DNA of 10,111 bases from Patescibacteria group bacterium (GCA_023474975.1 JAMCXE010000016.1:1-10111), one strand, 5' to 3'. Shown: positions 1-6,630, counted from the first letter of the stretch. The notes: generated from the sequence alone by a model not told the origin. Numbers and translations: made by a program.

Positions 1-323
1 TTCGAACCAACGATAAAGAACTTAAATTTCTTGCCATCTTTAGAGACCTCAATAGTTGAACCAACTTTTATGATACTTCCGGCTGAGCGTGATTTGTCTA
101 TTATCTCAACTTCCTTTAACATATCCTCTAATTCGAATATCCTGCTTTCGATCTGACCTTGTTCTTCACGCGCCTCAAAATATTCAGAATTTTCAGAAAG
201 ATCGCCTAACTCCTTAGCTCTCTTAAGCTTATCGGCTATGTCTATCCTTTTAACGGTCTTGAGTTCATTAAGTTCGTTCTTTAATTCCTCTAGTTTTTCT
301 TTTGTTAAATATTGTTTAACCAT
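1..323 (-). CDS. greA: Transcription elongation factor GreA (3' end cut by window edge)
   Basis: GreA binds the RNA polymerase secondary channel and stimulates cleavage of backtracked transcripts. Translating back from the ATG at 323 gives 107 codons with no stop before the window edge; the family is usually about 158 residues. The N-terminal coiled coil is clear: it starts MVKQYLTKEKLEELKNEL and has the tip motif GDLSENSEY at residues 40-48, followed by an AREEQ segment. The acidic pair Asp41 and Glu44 at the tip matches the residues that position the catalytic metal in known GreA. The start of the C-terminal FKBP-like domain follows (GSTIEV near 88-93, IVGS at 104-107). It begins 23 nt after the upstream glycosyltransferase stop and probably shares its transcript. 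No Shine-Dalgarno is visible; the leader is only A and T. Confidence 0.95.
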   Translation of the reverse strand, partial: MVKQYLTKEKLEELKNELNELKTVKRIDIADKLKRAKELGDLSENSEYFEAREEQGQIESRIFELEDMLKEVEIIDKSRSAGSIIKVGSTIEVSKDGKKFKFFIVGS

Positions 324-346
324 AAATTATTTTTTAATTTTATTTT

Positions 347-1078
347 TTATCTGATATTGTAAATATTTCTCCAAAGCCACCAGCGTACTTTAACAGTTTC
401 AAGCAGCACTTGCAAATAATCTCTAAGTTTTACGTGAGTTCTTGCATCGTTAACCCAAAAAACGGGAATTTCTTTTATCTTGTAATGTAATGCCTTGGCT
501 AAAGCCAATGCCTCTGCGTCAAATCCCCACCTGTCTATCCTTGTCAATGAAAAGATTCTTTCCGCCGCTTCTTCGGAAAAACATTTAAATCCACACTGAG
601 TGTCTTTTATCCCCCTGATCAAAAAAAATCTGATAATAAAATTCCCTAATTTACCAAGGATTTCTTTGTAAAACGGCTGATGAGGCATTTTTCTTGAACC
701 CTTAACGCCGCGCGAACCGATCACTACTTCATATCCAGATTTGAAATATGGGATCATTTTATTGAACTCAACTATCGAAGTGGAATTATCAGCATCCATA
801 AACAAACGCCACAATCCCTTAGACTCCAGCATTCCCTGCCTCACCACAGCGCCCTTACCTTTATTTTCATTATTATTTATCAGTTTTAAATTATTTATCA
901 AGGGAGCGAACCTACTAACTATTTCGGCGGTATCATCGGTCGATCCGTCATTTACCACAACGATCTCATAAGAATATTCCTGCGCGTCCAAATGCTTATC
1001 TATATCTATCAAAGTAAGTGGTAAACGCTTAGCTTCGTTGTAAGCGGGTATAACAACTGATAAAAATGGTTTTGGCAT
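347..1078 (-). CDS. GT2 family glycosyltransferase, dolichyl-phosphate beta-glucosyltransferase-like
   Basis: This 243-residue protein is a family 2 GT-A glycosyltransferase resembling ALG5/DPM1-type enzymes, which move a sugar from UDP- or GDP-sugar to a polyprenyl phosphate. Visible motifs are VVIPAYNE (8-15, start of the nucleotide fold), VVNDGSTDD (41-49, nucleotide binding), DADNST (95-100, the DxD metal site), GSR (121-123) and DTQCGFKCF (159-167, typical of this subfamily), followed by GFDAEAL (185-191). No membrane helix is evident, but the C-terminus is basic and Trp-rich (RWWLWR near 232-237), which may hold it at the membrane. The ATG at 1078 is preceded by an extended -10 box only 11 nt away. 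The exact sugar and acceptor cannot be read from sequence. It could feed cell-surface glycan or glycoprotein synthesis. Confidence 0.88.
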   Translation of the reverse strand: MPKPFLSVVIPAYNEAKRLPLTLIDIDKHLDAQEYSYEIVVVNDGSTDDTAEIVSRFAPLINNLKLINNNENKGKGAVVRQGMLESKGLWRLFMDADNSTSIVEFNKMIPYFKSGYEVVIGSRGVKGSRKMPHQPFYKEILGKLGNFIIRFFLIRGIKDTQCGFKCFSEEAAERIFSLTRIDRWGFDAEALALAKALHYKIKEIPVFWVNDARTHVKLRDYLQVLLETVKVRWWLWRNIYNIR

Positions 1079-1089
1079 ATAACAATGGA

Positions 1090-1095
1090 ATTATA
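1090..1095 (-). promoter_or_regulatory. Putative extended -10 promoter for the glycosyltransferase-greA pair
   Basis: On the minus strand the sequence reads TGGTATAAT, a perfect -10 hexamer with the upstream TGn extension. A weak TTTTAA lies 17 nt upstream as a possible -35. A start about 7 nt downstream would fall near 1083, giving a leader of about 5 nt before the ATG at 1078, so the message would be almost leaderless. AT-rich DNA makes chance TATAAT matches common, hence moderate confidence. Confidence 0.4.
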
Positions 1096-1174
1096 CCAAA
1101 CTTTATTATTTTTTAAAACAAAACCCTTGTCGCTGCCGAAGCGCTACTAAGCCCCGCTAGAAAAGTGCGCCAAT

Positions 1175-1933
1175 CTAGAAATTCGTCAATATCTCAGGAT
1201 TTCTCTCGGTTATAAGGACGGTGTACTCAAAATGAGCGGAGGTGCTGCCGTCTCTAGTAGCATAACTTTCTTGTTCGGTTTGAATTATATATGGATCTCC
1301 GGCGGATACCATCGGCTCCAAAGCCAGCACCATGCCAGGCTTCAATTCCAAGCCGGTATTTTTTTGACCCTCGTTAAAAACCGCCGGCTCTTCGTGCAAT
1401 TCTAGTCCAACGCCGTGTCCGCAAAGCCCTTTAACGACCCTAAACCCATTCTTCTGAACATAGCTATTTATTGCCCAACCGATATCCCCCAATCTTTTGC
1501 CGGGACGGCATTCTTTTACGCCCAACATAAGCGCATGTTTAGTAACATCCATAAGTCTCTGATTTTCCGGCAAAATCTTTCCTATGCCGACAGAAAAGGC
1601 GGCATCGGTTATAAAACCCTTGTAGCTCACGCCGAAATCTAACTTCAAAATATCCCCGGACCTCAATTTGTAGTTATTTGGAATTCCATGAACCACTACT
1701 TCGTTTAAAGATGCACAGATCGAAGCTGGGAATGGGTGGTCTGCACCACTCGGCTGATAACCCAAAAAGGCCGGCTCCGCCCCAGCATCTTCAATAAGTT
1801 TTTTTGCTAATTTATCCAGATCCTTTAAAACTACGCCTTCTTTAACATTTCTTTTAAGCTCTTTAGCCACGCTAGCCAATATCTTCCCGGATAATTTTAT
1901 ATTTTTTATTTGCTCCGGTGTTTTTATAAGCAC
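1175..1933 (-). CDS. map: Methionine aminopeptidase type I
   Basis: Removes the initiator methionine from new proteins at the ribosome. The 252-residue length matches the compact type Ia family. All metal ligands can be placed: Asp99 (KLDFGV), Asp110 (ITDAAF), His173 (CGHGVG), Glu206 (ALEPM) and Glu236 (HFEYTV). The substrate-site His82 (VVHGIP) and His180 (LELHEEP) are also present. The start is GTG at 1933, giving MLIKTPEQIKNIK, the normal N-terminus of the family. The G of that GTG is the last base of the adk stop TAG, so the two genes overlap by one base and are probably translationally coupled. The adk-map order is common in bacterial spc regions. The gene ends TAG, and a 96-nt gap without a convincing terminator follows. 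Confidence 0.97.
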   Translation of the reverse strand: MLIKTPEQIKNIKLSGKILASVAKELKRNVKEGVVLKDLDKLAKKLIEDAGAEPAFLGYQPSGADHPFPASICASLNEVVVHGIPNNYKLRSGDILKLDFGVSYKGFITDAAFSVGIGKILPENQRLMDVTKHALMLGVKECRPGKRLGDIGWAINSYVQKNGFRVVKGLCGHGVGLELHEEPAVFNEGQKNTGLELKPGMVLALEPMVSAGDPYIIQTEQESYATRDGSTSAHFEYTVLITERNPEILTNF

Positions 1934-2613
1934 TAATTTATTTTTTGTTTTAATTCCTCAAAAACCTTAAACGGCTCGGGCTCTCCGTTTATAACATTAA
2001 TGATATATCCTCTTTTTTTAAGCTCATCCAAAATAGGCTGAGTCCTATTTTTATATTCCTCCAATCTAACCTTTATCGTATCCGGATCATCCAGAGTTCT
2101 TTTTCTTAAAGGAGCGCCACAAAAAGGGCATACATTAACTCGATTTTCCTGATAAAGGACCGGTGTACCGCAAAAGGAACAAACCGCACGATTACCATTT
2201 CTAAACAAGGAACTCTCGGGTTTAACATCCAGGTAAAAAACTCCTATATTTTCTTTCCCATACAAATTCTCTAATGTTTCTATAAGACCGGCGGTCTTTT
2301 CATCTCCAAAGGCCTCAAATAATGTACGCGGAGATCCGCTAAAAACCATTCTTACCCCCGCCTTAGCCAATTTTTTAGTGTTCTTTATTACGATATCTTT
2401 AAGCACCCAAGATGGTGTGTTTAATTTACCGGAATCAAAAATAGCTTTTTCCTTCTGAAATTTTTTGCTTTTTAAGTTCTCTGGATCATTGATAGTCTGT
2501 TCGATATATTTGCCGGTATCGAAATGATAATATCCAAATTTTCTTGATAAAAGATCCGCCTGGGTCCCCTTGCCAGCGCCCGGAGCTCCATAAAGCAAAA
2601 TAACTTTTTTCAT
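1933..2613 (-). CDS. adk: Adenylate-kinase-family nucleoside monophosphate kinase with zinc-ribbon LID
   Basis: Member of the P-loop NMP kinase family, expected to convert NMP plus ATP to NDP plus ADP in the cytoplasm. From the ATG at 2613 it has 226 residues: P-loop GAPGAGKGT (9-17), FDTG (31-34), GSPRT (93-97), the RxxxR pair Arg138/Arg142, a LID with four cysteines (145, 148, 162, 165; two CxxC) and DDPDTIKVRL (175-184). A GTG at 2652 would add 13 residues with no family match, so the ATG directly before the P-loop strand is preferred. By eye alignment with E. coli Adk, several AMP-contact residues differ: Arg36 is Glu38, Met53 is Phe59, Phe86 is Ser94 and Gln92 is Glu100. NMP kinase is therefore certain, AMP as the substrate less so. 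The gene lies between the secY terminator and map. Confidence 0.9.
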   Translation of the reverse strand: MKKVILLYGAPGAGKGTQADLLSRKFGYYHFDTGKYIEQTINDPENLKSKKFQKEKAIFDSGKLNTPSWVLKDIVIKNTKKLAKAGVRMVFSGSPRTLFEAFGDEKTAGLIETLENLYGKENIGVFYLDVKPESSLFRNGNRAVCSFCGTPVLYQENRVNVCPFCGAPLRKRTLDDPDTIKVRLEEYKNRTQPILDELKKRGYIINVINGEPEPFKVFEELKQKIN

Positions 2614-2626
2614 AACCAGGTAATGA

Positions 2627-2733
2627 AACTGCGATCTTATTGATTTGATCACGGTCTGATTAATTATTTATATTTAACGACTTATTTTGCCAAGTTGCTT
2701 TCTTTACGATCTTAGACGAGGCCGATCGCAGTT
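2627..2733 (-). promoter_or_regulatory. adk leader with long-range inverted repeat and competing hairpin
   Basis: AACTGCGATC at 2627..2636 is repeated as its reverse complement at 2724..2733. In the adk message this allows a 10-bp helix (11 with an outer G-U) closing an 87-nt loop, and its 3' arm ends 13 nt before the preferred ATG. The upstream arm can instead pair locally with GATCGT around 2706..2711 (6 bp including one G-U, 12-nt loop). The two pairings exclude each other. This is what the sequence shows; any regulatory role is inference. The region matches no riboswitch I recognise. Confidence 0.35.
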
Positions 2734-2774
2734 CTACTACTCGGCATAATATTATTTTTTTGCTAACAAGTTTA

Positions 2775-2780
2775 ATTATA
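2775..2780 (-). promoter_or_regulatory. Putative extended -10 promoter for adk-map
   Basis: The minus strand reads TGTTATAAT directly after the T-tract of the secY terminator, a perfect -10 with the TGn extension. There is no good -35: the hexamer 17 nt upstream is CGCTGT, inside the terminator stem. If used, the transcript would start near 2768 and carry a leader of about 155 nt. A separate promoter is expected here because the terminator would otherwise leave adk-map poorly transcribed. Confidence 0.38.
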
Positions 2781-2783
2781 ACA

Positions 2784-2813
2784 AAAAAGGACTCGCTACA
2801 GCGAGTCCTTTTT
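2784..2813 (-). terminator. Intrinsic terminator after secY
   Basis: A perfect 13-bp inverted repeat with a 4-nt loop: core arms GGACTCGC and GCGAGTCC flanked by A-runs on one side and T-runs on the other, loop TGTA on the minus strand. On the minus strand the stem is followed by a run of six Ts, and it begins 14 nt after the secY stop codon. It is symmetrical enough to work in both directions, but no plus-strand gene needs it. It marks the end of the ribosomal protein transcript. Confidence 0.95.
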
Positions 2814-2827
2814 GTATATTTTGCATT

Positions 2828-4096
2828 CTATAATCCATCATATTCACGCATCACCAATTGAGAATTGATCTGGTCTCTAACCTCTAGAGCCACGGCGACG
2901 ACGATAAGAAGTCCCGTGCCTCCTAACGTCAAAGATTGAATTCCGGTAAATATGCGGACCAAATTCGGCAAGATAGCAATTATGCCCAAAAAAATAGCTC
3001 CGAACAAAGTAATGCGATGGATGATCTTATTCAGATAAAGTCCGGACTGCTCACCCGGCCTGATACCCGGAATAAACCCTCCGCTTCTTTGTAAATTTTT
3101 AGAAATTTCCTCAGGATCAAATGTGACCGCAGTGTAAAAATAAGTAAAAACAACCACCAAGAAAAAGTAGACGGATGAATAGATCACTTGGTTATTAAGA
3201 AAATCATTTACAAATCTATTAAACTGCAATGAAAAATTCGAGGATATAATAGCCGATGCCTGAGCTAAAAATTGCGGTAAAAGCAAGATCGAGATGGCGA
3301 AAATGATGGGAATAACTCCGGCCTGATTGACCTTAAGAGGCAAATAGCTGGAAACTCCTCCGTACACCTTATTACCTCTCACCCTCCTTGAATAAGAAAC
3401 CGGTATTTTTCTTTCTCCTTCATTTACGAACACAACGCCGGCGATAACAATTATGCTAAGTAGTAAATATACTATATATGTTGGAATCTGCGCTGGGGTG
3501 TAGTTGAGATAAAGAGTGCTTATAGCCTGTGGCAACCGATCAACTATACCGGCAAAGATAAGTAAAGATATACCATTTCCGATCTTTTGTTCGCTTATTA
3601 ATTCCCCTATCCAGATCAAAAATACCGAACCGGCAGTAATAACTATAACGTTTCTCCAAAGATCAAAGGGGGTGCTGGCGGTTAAAATTTGCTGAGATCT
3701 TAATATATTTAAAAATCCATAAGCTTGCAAAGCTGCTAAGGGAACCGTAATATATCTGGAAATTCTATCAAATTTTGCGCGACCCATTTCTCCCTGCTCA
3801 TAATATATTTCCTTAAGGTAAGGAAATATCATGGTTAAAAGCTGCATTATGATCGTAGCCGTAATATAAGGTCCAACGCCAAGCATCACGATAGACAATC
3901 TATCTAGCGCGCCACCGGAAAAAAGATCAAAGAAACCCAATAATTGATTGGAGTTTAAAAGCATTCTTAATTTACCAAAATCAACTCCCGGAATAGGGAT
4001 AGCGGCAAATTTGATAGAAACTAAAAGCAGACCAGCGACTATGAGGATCTTCTTTCTTAACTCAGGAGACTTGAAAATTTGCATTAATTTCTCCAT
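2828..4096 (-). CDS. secY: Preprotein translocase subunit SecY
   Basis: SecY is the channel of the Sec translocon in the inner membrane; it exports unfolded proteins and inserts membrane proteins together with SecE/SecG, SecA and the ribosome. The 422 residues give about ten hydrophobic segments, the family norm. Signature stretches are PIPGV (34-38), FSGGAL (59-64, plug region), GVGPYITATIIMQLL (73-87, second helix), GNGISLLIFAGI (173-184), GERKIPV (227-233), LPLKVNQAGVIPIIFA (252-267, seventh helix of the lateral gate), FIPGIRPG (341-348, cytoplasmic C5 loop that contacts SecA and the ribosome) and GGTGLLIVVAVALE (392-405). It starts 11 nt after rplO, is the last gene before the terminator, and ends in TAG. 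Confidence 0.98.
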   Translation of the reverse strand: MEKLMQIFKSPELRKKILIVAGLLLVSIKFAAIPIPGVDFGKLRMLLNSNQLLGFFDLFSGGALDRLSIVMLGVGPYITATIIMQLLTMIFPYLKEIYYEQGEMGRAKFDRISRYITVPLAALQAYGFLNILRSQQILTASTPFDLWRNVIVITAGSVFLIWIGELISEQKIGNGISLLIFAGIVDRLPQAISTLYLNYTPAQIPTYIVYLLLSIIVIAGVVFVNEGERKIPVSYSRRVRGNKVYGGVSSYLPLKVNQAGVIPIIFAISILLLPQFLAQASAIISSNFSLQFNRFVNDFLNNQVIYSSVYFFLVVVFTYFYTAVTFDPEEISKNLQRSGGFIPGIRPGEQSGLYLNKIIHRITLFGAIFLGIIAILPNLVRIFTGIQSLTLGGTGLLIVVAVALEVRDQINSQLVMREYDGL

Positions 4097-4107
4097 ATCT
4101 TTATAAG

Positions 4108-4515
4108 TTATTTAACGCTGCCGCCGGCTTTTTCGATTTTTTCTTTAGCGCTTTTAGAAATTTTAATACCATCTATTTTAATTGGCTTTTTCAGCTCCCC
4201 GCCGCTCAAAATCTTTATTTCATCTCTAAACTCATTTCCAAAATGCGCTTTCAAAGAAGCCTTGTCAATAACATCCGCATTTATTTTTTCCAGATCGGAT
4301 AATTTTAAAACTAAATTGAACATTGATTTCGGCTTGTTCCTATACCCCCTAAGTTTGGGGATTCTGATCAAAAGATCGCGCTGAGCCGGACGAATACGAT
4401 GACCAGAACGAGACTTCTGACCCTTCTGACCCCTACCGGAAGTAGTCCCTCTTTTTCCGCCCCTAGCGACTCTTTTTTCTCTTCTATTTTTTATCGATAA
4501 ATTATGTAATTGCAT
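4108..4515 (-). CDS. rplO: 50S ribosomal protein L15 (uL15)
   Basis: Large-subunit protein that binds 23S rRNA and assembles late. It has 135 residues, a little shorter than the usual 144 or so. The N-terminal extended basic region carries the family signature (RGGKRGTTSGRGQKGQKSR, residues 18-36), followed by IPKLRGY (52-58). The C-terminal globular domain ends with a KAGGSVK-type tail (ILSGGELKKPI near 102-112). The ATG at 4515 comes only 7 nt after the rpsE stop. The gene that normally separates rpsE from rplO, rpmD (uL30), is absent. Confidence 0.97.
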   Translation of the reverse strand: MQLHNLSIKNRREKRVARGGKRGTTSGRGQKGQKSRSGHRIRPAQRDLLIRIPKLRGYRNKPKSMFNLVLKLSDLEKINADVIDKASLKAHFGNEFRDEIKILSGGELKKPIKIDGIKISKSAKEKIEKAGGSVK

Positions 4516-4522
4516 ATATTAC

Positions 4523-5038
4523 TTAGGCTCTTAATTGTTTTAACGCCTCCATTGTAGCCAAGGCATTGGTAAGTTTATTAGGGGTTCTTCCAAGGCATTT
4601 TGAGGTAGCGTCTTTAATACCAGCCAAAGAAAGCACTACGCGTACTGCACCACCAGACTTAAGTCCGTGTCCTTCATCTGCCGGTTTTATTTTAACATGC
4701 GCGGCGCTAAACTTAGCTTCAACTTCATGAGCGATAGTTCTATCCTTTAGATTTATCTTTAATAGATTTTTACGAGCGTCTATCTTAGCCTTTTCTATAG
4801 AAGCCTGCACATCTACACCCTTCCCAATACCAACTCCAATAGCACCCTTACCGTCTCCGATAACTAAAGTAGTTCTAAAGCGAAATCTTTTTCCACCGGC
4901 AACCACACGCGTAACTCTTCTAAGATCTAAAACTTTTTCCTTGAAATCATCTTTCGGCCTCTCTTTTCTAAAACGATTTGGCCTTTGACCACCAAATGAA
5001 TTTCTATTTTGACCGCCCGTTGATTGTTTGTTTTCCAT
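4523..5038 (-). CDS. rpsE: 30S ribosomal protein S5 (uS5)
   Basis: Small-subunit protein near the mRNA entry site, involved in decoding accuracy and mRNA helicase activity. It has 171 residues. A Gln/Asn/Gly/Arg-rich disordered leader (1-32) precedes the dsRBD-like domain: VTRVVAGGKRFRFR (42-55) and LVIGDGKGAIGVGIGKG (58-74). The second domain contains SGGAVRVVLSLAGIKDATSK (128-147) and LGRTPNKLTNALATMEALKQL (149-169). The loop before GGAVRVV reads GHGLKS, where most bacteria have GTGVIA. The start ATG at 5038 lies 24 nt after the rplR stop. Confidence 0.97.
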   Translation of the reverse strand: MENKQSTGGQNRNSFGGQRPNRFRKERPKDDFKEKVLDLRRVTRVVAGGKRFRFRTTLVIGDGKGAIGVGIGKGVDVQASIEKAKIDARKNLLKINLKDRTIAHEVEAKFSAAHVKIKPADEGHGLKSGGAVRVVLSLAGIKDATSKCLGRTPNKLTNALATMEALKQLRA

Positions 5039-5062
5039 AAATATTATAACGATTTTATTAAG

Positions 5063-5419
5063 CTATATTTTAAGTCCACCCTCTCTTGCCCCGTCGGCAA
5101 CGGCTTTTACACGACCATGATAAAGATACGGACCTTTATTAAACACGGCCTCTTTGATGTTCAGGCTTTTTGCTTTCTCGGCCAATGATGCGCCCAAAGA
5201 TTTAGCCGTATCTGCTTTTTTTGCTTTATTTTTTGAAAATTCGATAGTGGAAGCCGAAGCTATGGTTTTTCCGGTACCATCATCAATAAGCTGAGCGTAG
5301 GTATACTTATTACTCCTAAACACAGAGAGTCTAGGCTTAGTGGCGGTACCAAAAATTTTCGCCTTATTTCTTATACGGCGCCTTTCTTCTTTTCTGTTTT
5401 TTTCTTTAATATTTGCCAT
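5063..5419 (-). CDS. rplR: 50S ribosomal protein L18 (uL18)
   Basis: Binds 5S rRNA with L5 and helps seat it in the central protuberance. The ATG at 5419 gives 118 residues beginning MANIKEKNRKEERRRIRNK, a typical basic N-terminus. An in-frame TTG at 5428 would add three residues (M-K-N) and is less likely. Family segments include KPRLSVFRSNKYTYAQLIDD, the KTIASAST strand, the LAEKAKSLNIKEAVFNKG helix-strand, and the C-terminal YHGRVKAVADGAREGGL. The length matches the family (about 117). It ends in TAG, and 24 nt separate it from rpsE. Confidence 0.96.
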   Translation of the reverse strand: MANIKEKNRKEERRRIRNKAKIFGTATKPRLSVFRSNKYTYAQLIDDGTGKTIASASTIEFSKNKAKKADTAKSLGASLAEKAKSLNIKEAVFNKGPYLYHGRVKAVADGAREGGLKI

Positions 5420-5436
5420 ATTTTTCAAAAATTAGT

Positions 5437-5997
5437 TTATGCAGCCGCACCCGTTCCGCTACTGGCTTTTTTACCGGCCTTTCTCCTAACTATTTCTTCT
5501 TTATATTTAATTCCTGTTCCTCTATACGGATTTGGCTTCTTCAATGCCCTTATTTTTGCCGCGACCTGACCAACAAGATATTTATCTATTCCGGCAATTA
5601 TAATATTACTTTTTTCCACGGTAATAATTATTCCATTAGGAATTTCGAATTTTACGGGATGAGAAAAACCGATATTTAAAACCAAATTCTTACCTTCAAC
5701 ATTCGCCCTGAAACCGACACCCTGGAATTCCAAAACTTTTTTAAAATCCTCCTTCATTCCATTAACTGCATTTTGAACCAAGGCTCTGATCGTTCCCCAA
5801 TTAGCTCGGGTCTGGGCATCGTCATTCTTTGTTGAAAAAACTACTTCATTACCCTCATTCTTTACTTCAATATTGGGTAGTAGATCTAATTTTAATGATC
5901 TTTTGCCATCCTTGGACGAAACTTCCAAAACAGCGCCATCAATTTTAAAATTGACATTTTCTGGTATAACTATTGGTTTTTTTCCTATTTTGCTCAT
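5437..5997 (-). CDS. rplF: 50S ribosomal protein L6 (uL6)
   Basis: Large-subunit protein near the sarcin-ricin loop and the factor-binding site. The preferred ATG at 5997 gives 186 residues starting MSKIGKKPIVIPENV, the usual L6 opening. An upstream in-frame ATG at 6036 would add 13 unmatched residues and overlap rpsH by 14 nt, so it is rejected. Two L6 repeats are visible: the first includes TRANWGTIRALVQNAV (63-78) and GVGFRANVEGKNLVLNIGFS (93-112). The second contains the signature KKPNPYRGTGIKYKEE (153-168) followed by VRRKAGKKA. A short Gly/Ala/Ser tail ends the protein. Confidence 0.97.
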   Translation of the reverse strand: MSKIGKKPIVIPENVNFKIDGAVLEVSSKDGKRSLKLDLLPNIEVKNEGNEVVFSTKNDDAQTRANWGTIRALVQNAVNGMKEDFKKVLEFQGVGFRANVEGKNLVLNIGFSHPVKFEIPNGIIITVEKSNIIIAGIDKYLVGQVAAKIRALKKPNPYRGTGIKYKEEIVRRKAGKKASSGTGAAA

Positions 5998-6022
5998 ATT
6001 TTTGTTATAAAAATTAAATAAT

Positions 6023-6406
6023 TTACCAGATCTCAAACAACAATTCCCCGCCCAGCTTTGCTTTTTTGGCCGACTGCCCTTCCATAATACCCTTTGAAGT
6101 GGATACCACTAAAGCGCCAAATCCCTGTTTAACCGGATAAATATCGGAATAGCTCGTATATAAATGCCTCGACGGCTTGCTCAAAATTTTAACACCATGA
6201 ATAGCGCCTAATCCATTTTTATCATATTTCAAATTTACATCCAAAACTTTCTTTGGAGCCCTTCCTTTTACCGATACTTCATCAATAAAATTTTTCTTGC
6301 TGAGAATTTCTAATATAGCATTATCCATCACAGAATAGGAAGATTTTACACTCTCCTTCTTCACAGCTTGAGCATTTTTAATTTTTACCAATAGATCTGT
6401 GTACAT
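6023..6406 (-). CDS. rpsH: 30S ribosomal protein S8 (uS8)
   Basis: Primary 16S rRNA binder needed for central-domain assembly; in E. coli it also represses the spc operon by binding mRNA near rplE. The 127 residues show the N-terminal DLLVKIKNAQ segment, the LEILSKKNFI helix (32-41), HGVKILSKPSR (70-80), the diagnostic VSTSKGIM (101-108), and the C-terminal LGGELLFEIW, which replaces the usual GVGGEVLCYVW form. The N-terminus is a few residues shorter than the common form that starts before the DM-LTRIRNAQ motif. I did not see an obvious S8 target-like fold at rplE, but cannot exclude one. Confidence 0.96.
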   Translation of the reverse strand: MYTDLLVKIKNAQAVKKESVKSSYSVMDNAILEILSKKNFIDEVSVKGRAPKKVLDVNLKYDKNGLGAIHGVKILSKPSRHLYTSYSDIYPVKQGFGALVVSTSKGIMEGQSAKKAKLGGELLFEIW

Positions 6407-6430
6407 AGTATTTTAAATATTTATATCGAT

Positions 6431-6616
6431 TTACCAAGAAGACTTTTTAATTCCCGGGATCTCACCGCGACCGGCCAATTCCCTGAAACAGATCCTGCAA
6501 ATTCCAAATTCTCTCATGTAACCATGTTTTCTGCCACACCTAAAACAGCGCCTTACAATACGGGTGGAAAACTTGGGCTTCCTTTTTGATCTTGCTACAA
6601 CTGATGTTTTAGCCAT
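6431..6616 (-). CDS. rpsN: 30S ribosomal protein S14, zinc-binding type (uS14)
   Basis: Small-subunit head protein. At 61 residues it is the short zinc-binding type. The ribbon is formed by Cys24 and Cys27 (CFRC) with Cys40 and Cys43 (CRIC). The C-terminus reads RELAGRGEIPGIKKSSW, close to the conserved end of the type. The other form of S14 is about 100 residues and lacks the cysteines, so the assignment is clear. It lies between rplE (14 nt) and rpsH (24 nt), the standard spc position. Confidence 0.98.
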   Translation of the reverse strand: MAKTSVVARSKRKPKFSTRIVRRCFRCGRKHGYMREFGICRICFRELAGRGEIPGIKKSSW

Positions 6617-6630
6617 AAATTATTAATATT

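Noticed and set aside
1131..1143. Hairpin CGCT-loop-AGCG after map as a terminator
   Set aside because: Only 4 bp pair, and the T-rich stretch does not follow directly, so it is too weak to call.
2614..2652. Longer GTG start for adk
   Set aside because: The extra residues precede the first P-loop strand, where the family has none, and the segment includes the 3' arm of the leader inverted repeat.
5039..5052. TATAAT before rpsE as an internal promoter
   Set aside because: It lies in a 24-nt AT-rich spacer with no -35 element, inside a tightly packed operon; chance is the simpler explanation.
5998..6036. Longer start for rplF at the upstream ATG
   Set aside because: The 13 extra residues match nothing in L6 and would overlap rpsH; the internal ATG gives the standard MSKIGKKPI opening.
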